A stretch of 9,021 nucleotides of DNA. Origin: an uncultured Campylobacter sp. (GTDB lineage Bacteria; Campylobacterota; Campylobacteria; Campylobacterales; Campylobacteraceae). Below are positions 6,251 to 9,021 of this stretch, piece after piece (position 1 is the stretch's first letter; the number at the start of each line of letters is the position of its first letter). The stretch spans positions 1 to 9,021 of the forward strand of contig NZ_CALIMQ010000300.1 in the NCBI RefSeq assembly GCF_938045535.1. The letters run 5' to 3'. Below the pieces are notes generated by a model. It searched no databases. It was not told where the DNA came from and saw only the letters and a program-made list of their open reading frames with translations. A program made the position numbers and the translations under genes.

Positions 6251-6604
6251 GTACCGCCTGCAGGACTTTAACGCACCTTGAGCTTCAGCTCATGCAAAAC
6301 AAGGCAAGTGCAAGCCGCGCCAAAAATTAAGGGCGATAAAAAATCTTAGTTGCGCTGCGAAGCTTTAAAATTTAGCAGGGATAAGCTGCCGAGCAAGAGC
6401 CAAGCGGCTAAATTATACGCCTAGCTAAACGCGGGATTTTGTTAAGCGGGTTCCATTTTACGGCGCGTAAAATCGCAAAATGGGCGCGAAATTCTACCAA
6501 TGGAGCTTTGATTATGCTTTTAGTTTAAGTTCGTAATTAAAGAATTTAAAGGAGCTGTTTTGGTAGCGTGAGATTTGGCGACGTAAAATTAATGCTGCGA
6601 AAAT

Positions 6605-6649
6605 ACGGCGCAAAATTTTAAGGATGTATTTGCACGGCGCGGAATTTTA
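6605..6649 (+). repeat. Two spaced 16-nt direct repeats
   Basis: ACGGCGCAAAATTTTA (6605-6620) and ACGGCGCGGAATTTTA (6634-6649) match at 14 of 16 positions, 29 nt apart start to start. They share the GC-block plus AATTTTA design of the coding repeat at 375-428. A related string occurs near 6460. Confidence 0.6.
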
Positions 6650-6823
6650 GAGTCTGTCAAGCAAGACGTGAAATTTAATCATGCATCGAGCGTATCTGGG
6701 CTAGAAGTGGGGCACAAACTGAGATGCAGCTCGCTTGCATCAAAAGCGCCCATGCTACGTTTAAAATTTAGGTATGCTTCGCGCGGGGCAAACTAAGCGC
6801 AATAATTCCATGCGTAGCGGTCG

Positions 6824-6903
6824 TAAATCGAGTGTCGCGCAAGTGCAGGAAGCACGGCGTGAGAATTCTGCGCTTAGCATGCGCAGGAAGTATAAATCGA
6901 GTG
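6824..6903 (+). repeat. Two TAAATCGAGTG copies before cmoA
   Basis: Identical 11-mers lie at 6824-6834 and 6893-6903, each followed within a few bases by GCGCGA/GCGCAA-like sequence. A GCAGGAAG word also occurs twice, near 6845 and 6883. The second 11-mer ends 32 nt before the cmoA ATG, so the pair may be an operator or an old duplication. Confidence 0.45.
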
Positions 6904-6935
6904 CTGCGCGAATATCAAAGTAAAAAAGGAAACGG

Positions 6936-7640
6936 ATGAAAGACGAAATTTTTAAAGAGCCTATCAAAAAGCAGTTTGAGTTTGACGCCAGCGTCGCGTC
7001 GGTTTTTGATGATATGATCGGACGCAGCGTGCCGTTTTACGAGGCAAGCACGCGGCTTAGTAGCGAGCTTTTGGCGCGGATACTGCCGCAAAAGGCACGC
7101 GTGATCGATCTTGGCTGCTCGACTGCGACTGCGCTGCTGGCGCTGTTTGCGCTGCGCCCAGATCTGCGGCTGTGCGGCATCGACAGCTCGGAGGCGATGA
7201 TACAAAACGCCCGCGCCAAGGCGGCAGCATTCGGCGCCGAGCTCGATCTTAGAGTATCGGACGTGCTGGATGCGAGCCTCGCAGACTGCGACGCCGTGAT
7301 TTTAAACTACACTCTACAGTTCATCAGGCCGCCGCGCCGAGCCGCGCTCGTGAGCAAAATTTACGACGGATTGCGCGAGGGCGGGGTTTTGATCTTTGGC
7401 GAAAAGATCGTCTACGAAGAGCCTGCGCTCGCGCGTCAGATGATCGAAATTTACGAGGATTACAAGCGCGCGCAGGGCTATTCGCGCTACGAGATCGCGC
7501 AAAAACGCGAGGCGCTTGAAAACGTCCTCGTGCCCTACACCGAGGCAGAAAACCGCGCCTTGGCGCTAAGCGCGGGCTTTAAGCGTGTCGAGAGTATCTT
7601 TAAGTGGGCAAATTTTATGAGCTTCGCGGCGTTTAAATAA
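6936..7640 (+). CDS. cmoA: Carboxy-S-adenosyl-L-methionine synthase CmoA
   Basis: CmoA converts SAM and prephenate to carboxy-SAM and phenylpyruvate. Carboxy-SAM is used by CmoB to make 5-oxyacetyluridine at the wobble position 34 of tRNA (family knowledge; cmoB is not in this window). The 234-residue product is of ordinary length. Motifs: FEFDASVASVFDDMIGRSVPFY (split by residues 14-35), the SAM-binding DLGCSTAT (58-65), GIDSSEAM (81-88), LNYTLQFIRPP (123-133), the GEK of the family's S/GEK motif (155-157), YSRYEIAQKREALENVL (182-198) and the closing FKWANFMSFAAFK. The ATG at 6936 has AAGGA at 6926-6930, 5 nt upstream. It lies downstream of ribF as I recall for C. jejuni, but here a 921-nt gap separates them, so it probably has its own promoter. 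Confidence 0.97.
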   Translation: MKDEIFKEPIKKQFEFDASVASVFDDMIGRSVPFYEASTRLSSELLARILPQKARVIDLGCSTATALLALFALRPDLRLCGIDSSEAMIQNARAKAAAFGAELDLRVSDVLDASLADCDAVILNYTLQFIRPPRRAALVSKIYDGLREGGVLIFGEKIVYEEPALARQMIEIYEDYKRAQGYSRYEIAQKREALENVLVPYTEAENRALALSAGFKRVESIFKWANFMSFAAFK

Positions 7641-7838
7641 CGAGCGGCTACAATGCGCATTTTGCTTAAACGATTCAAGTTTTAAATTTAACGCCGGTAT
7701 TTGGGGTGAAATCTACAAAACAGAGCATGCGTCGCCTGCAATGTCAAATTTTGCCGCGCTAAAGCTATTTTTATCGATTAAATACGCCATAGCGAGCGCA
7801 GTGGCACATTTAAAAAGGATAAAATTCTTAATTTTGCG
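7641..7838. other. Bacterial intergenic DNA after cmoA
   Basis: The composition and words (TTTTAAATTTAACG, CAAATTTTGCC, AAAAAGGATAAAATTC) match the left part of the window. A 10-bp palindrome AATGCGCATT lies just after the cmoA stop (about 7653-7662), but it has no loop or proper T-run, so I do not call a terminator. No gene is seen. Confidence 0.6.
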
Positions 7839-7862
7839 TTATTTATTCGTTTCTGTTTTCCA
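7830..7862. other. Apparent junction between bacterial and grass-like DNA
   Basis: The last AAATTT-type campylobacter words end near 7836. From about 7860 the sequence turns into CCAACCCGGCGGAGGGCGG and stays different to the window end: no dense AAATTT words, CATGCATG and GTACGTAC strings, and grass-promoter words at the far end. The exact join cannot be placed by eye, and no transposase, terminal repeat or attachment site is visible at it. I infer an assembly chimera or contamination. Confidence 0.75.
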
Positions 7863-8290
7863 ACCCGGCGGAGGGCGGGGTGCGGTTTGCCAATAGTCGA
7901 TTTGCTCAACGGCGGTCCCACATGAAAGTGAAAATGCTAGGCAACACGCCTTCCCTAAGCTATGTGTCGTGCCGGACGGGCCGTGTTGTACTCCCGATTC
8001 CCGGGCGTGTGGGGGTGCGACGCGAACACGGCAGGCTTTTCCTTTTGAACTTGTAACTTGTAAAATTTGGTTCTGCTCCATGGCGCGACCGATAGATAGA
8101 AATAACGATTTTCCCTAGAGTAATGAGAAGTTTGGTTCTGGCGCGGTTCATGCATGGAGTACGTACGAAAATTATGAAGTTGATGCAAAAGGTAAGATAA
8201 TTACTAGTAGTACCATATACTACTACATGGATTTGACGGAAAGATAAAAATACATACGGATCCATCAACTTTCAACGATATCGTCACGCC
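7862..8290. other. Non-coding flank, grass-like; 3' side of the minus-strand ORF
   Basis: Read on the minus strand, this follows the stop of the ORF at 8291-8860. It has AT-rich stretches (8160-8280) and GC-rich ones (7860-8040). Open frames up to about 100 codons occur on the minus strand but overlap one another and look random. The strings CGTACGTACTCCATGCATG and TAGTAGTA are typical of plant non-coding DNA. On the minus strand an AATAAA lies at 7842-7847, about 445 nt past the stop and very near the junction; it could be a polyadenylation signal or chance. Confidence 0.5.
8205..8225. repeat. 8-bp perfect hairpin, TAGTAGTA / TACTACTA
   Basis: Arms at 8205-8212 and 8218-8225 enclose CCATA. 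The arms are simple TAG-type triplet repeats, so the pairing may reflect low complexity and not a selected structure. Confidence 0.55.
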
Positions 8291-8860
8291 CTAGTGCGTC
8301 GGGTCACCAACCGACGTGTGAGGAGCAGCGGCGTTGGCGGCGAGCTCAACGTGCTTCTGAACAGTGCCGTCCAAGGTTGCCCTGCGGTCCAAGAAGGCCA
8401 GCGTCCTATCGTCCTCCTCTTGCATGTAGTAGTCCTTGTGGACGATTTGCGCGTAGACGTGGGTGATTATGTCGATGGTGTCTTGCTGCGCCAGGCGCTG
8501 CGCGGCGAGCGCGACCTCGAGGTGGACATTCTCCGGCGCGACGGCGGGCAGTCGCAGGGCCACCAGTGCGTCGAAGAGGTTGTCACCATAGTGGCCGTTG
8601 AGGGTGGCGGGCATCGCAGAGCCTGGGCGCGTCGGCTGGAGGCTTACGTCAAAGTCGTCCGCAAGCTTCTTGACGACGGTGAACTTGTCGAGGAAACCGA
8701 CGAGGACCTCGTCGAACAAGGAGACGAAGCTGTCGTCCAAGCGGCCCCTCGCCCTGGCGGCCTCAAGCACTACCTGGAGACGTTCCTCGGTGCCGGGCCG
8801 CAGGCCGGCGTCGTGGACCATCTGGCACAGCCGGCTGATGCTCGCGCTCATCGCCTCCAT
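8291..8860 (-). CDS. Unrecognised 189-residue protein, grass nuclear-type gene
   Basis: The frame starts at ATG (8858-8860, complement), in a CCCATGG context, and ends at TAG (8291-8293). I do not recognise the family. The product starts MEAMSASISRLCQMVHDAGL, is rich in Ala, Leu, Asp and Arg, and looks mainly alpha-helical. I see no signal peptide, membrane segment or catalytic motif. Most codons end in G or C, which is typical of one class of grass genes. The opposite strand is also open (8294-8905); I prefer this strand because its protein has a balanced composition with amphipathic helix patterns, and because promoter-like words lie on the correct side. It appears intronless over this span, though GT-containing donor-like strings exist, so the true exon could end earlier. 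No bacterial Shine-Dalgarno stands out. Expression in a campylobacter is not expected. Confidence 0.55.
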   Translation of the reverse strand: MEAMSASISRLCQMVHDAGLRPGTEERLQVVLEAARARGRLDDSFVSLFDEVLVGFLDKFTVVKKLADDFDVSLQPTRPGSAMPATLNGHYGDNLFDALVALRLPAVAPENVHLEVALAAQRLAQQDTIDIITHVYAQIVHKDYYMQEEDDRTLAFLDRRATLDGTVQKHVELAANAAAPHTSVGDPTH

Positions 8861-9021
8861 GGGTCTAGCTTAGCTTCTAGTCAACTGATCTTGCGATTGG
8901 AGTGATCACTCTTGCCCTTGGTTAGGGTGCGTAGGTGCGTAGGATTTTGTACTACTCCTCGGCCCTCTACTGCACCTGCCTTTGGCTGTATGACAGGTGG
9001 GCCAGCCACTTGTTGGGCCCA
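8861..9021 (-). promoter_or_regulatory. Grass-like promoter and 5' UTR of the minus-strand ORF
   Basis: Read on the minus strand, the region opens with TGGGCCCAA (9013-9021) and then GGCCCACCTGTCA (8991-9003). TGGGCY words are the site II elements bound by TCP-type factors in plants, and GGCCCACCTGTCA is a string I associate strongly with rice and other grass promoters. No TATA box is evident. The stretch just before the ATG is a plausible plant 5' leader. The transcription start cannot be placed. Confidence 0.55.

Larger units (their letters stand above)
6015..6935. other. 921-nt gap between ribF and cmoA, no convincing gene
   Basis: I see no tRNA, known RNA or recognisable protein here. 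Frames up to about 70 codons exist near the left edge (6037-6228 on +, 6011-6220 on -), but they lack ribosome-binding sites and resemble no family I know. The stretch holds AAATTT-type words like the coding insertions, a short palindrome at 6232-6250, and two pairs of spaced repeats (6605-6649 and 6824-6903). It may contain the cmoA promoter; no clear -35/-10 pair stands out. Degraded coding sequence is possible. Confidence 0.6.

Noticed and set aside
6430..6480. GGTTCCA string suggesting a tRNA T-arm
   Set aside because: No matching cloverleaf arms or conserved GGTTCRANTCC pattern surround it.
7641..7700. Possible intrinsic terminator after cmoA
   Set aside because: Only a loop-less AATGCGCATT palindrome is present, with no adequate GC-rich stem followed by a T-run.
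7839..8268. Three overlapping minus-strand frames of 77-102 codons
   Set aside because: They overlap one another in different frames, show no coherent protein features and lie in what appears to be plant non-coding DNA.
8294..8905. 203-codon open frame on the plus strand opposite the grass-like ORF
   Set aside because: Its product is rich in Val, Arg and Gly, as is common for the antisense of GC3-rich genes, and the promoter-like words lie on the wrong side for it.

Overview
Positions 1 to about 7840 look like chromosomal DNA of an epsilonproteobacterium, most likely a mid-GC Campylobacter. The reasons are the gene order ligA - tlyA - ribF - cmoA (which I recall, without checking, from C. 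jejuni around Cj0586-Cj0590), the protein sequences themselves, and the constant use of AAATTT / AAAATTTTA words. An oral species such as C. gracilis, C. showae or C. rectus fits the composition, but the species is an inference. From about 7840 to 9021 the sequence changes character and reads like nuclear DNA of a grass. I think the window is a chimeric or contaminated contig, not a bacterial locus carrying a new system.

Layout. 1-328: C-terminal end of kdsB (CMP-Kdo synthesis). 318-455: a 45-codon small ORF with a good Shine-Dalgarno. 452-2401: ligA, NAD-dependent DNA ligase. 2398-2985: a 195-codon low-complexity ORF of unknown function. 2982-4130: tlyA, an rRNA 2'-O-methyltransferase with a long inserted linker. 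4120-4632: a Blc-type lipocalin lipoprotein. 4632-6014: ribF, FMN/FAD synthesis, with an N-terminal extension and an internal insertion. These seven reading frames all run on the + strand. Every neighbouring pair overlaps by 1 to 11 nt, so they look like one transcriptional unit with coupled translation. 6015-6935 is a gap without a convincing gene. 6936-7640 is cmoA (tRNA wobble uridine modification). 7641 to about 7840 is bacterial intergenic DNA.

The conserved genes do unrelated housekeeping jobs (envelope Kdo, DNA joining, ribosome and tRNA methylation, flavin cofactors), so they share a transcript more than a pathway. What stands out in the bacterial part is a repeated kind of sequence growth. 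Short in-frame repeats of 18, 24, 27 and 45 nt, built around AAATTT-type words, make up the two unknown ORFs and form the extra segments of TlyA and RibF.

The right-hand part (about 7840-9021) holds one 189-codon, GC3-rich ORF on the minus strand that I do not recognise. It lies behind a TGGGCC-rich, grass-like upstream region and ahead of an AT-richer 3' flank. Its promoter-like and UTR-like DNA is preserved next to bacterial intergenic DNA, which argues for an assembly or sample artefact and against a functional gene transfer.
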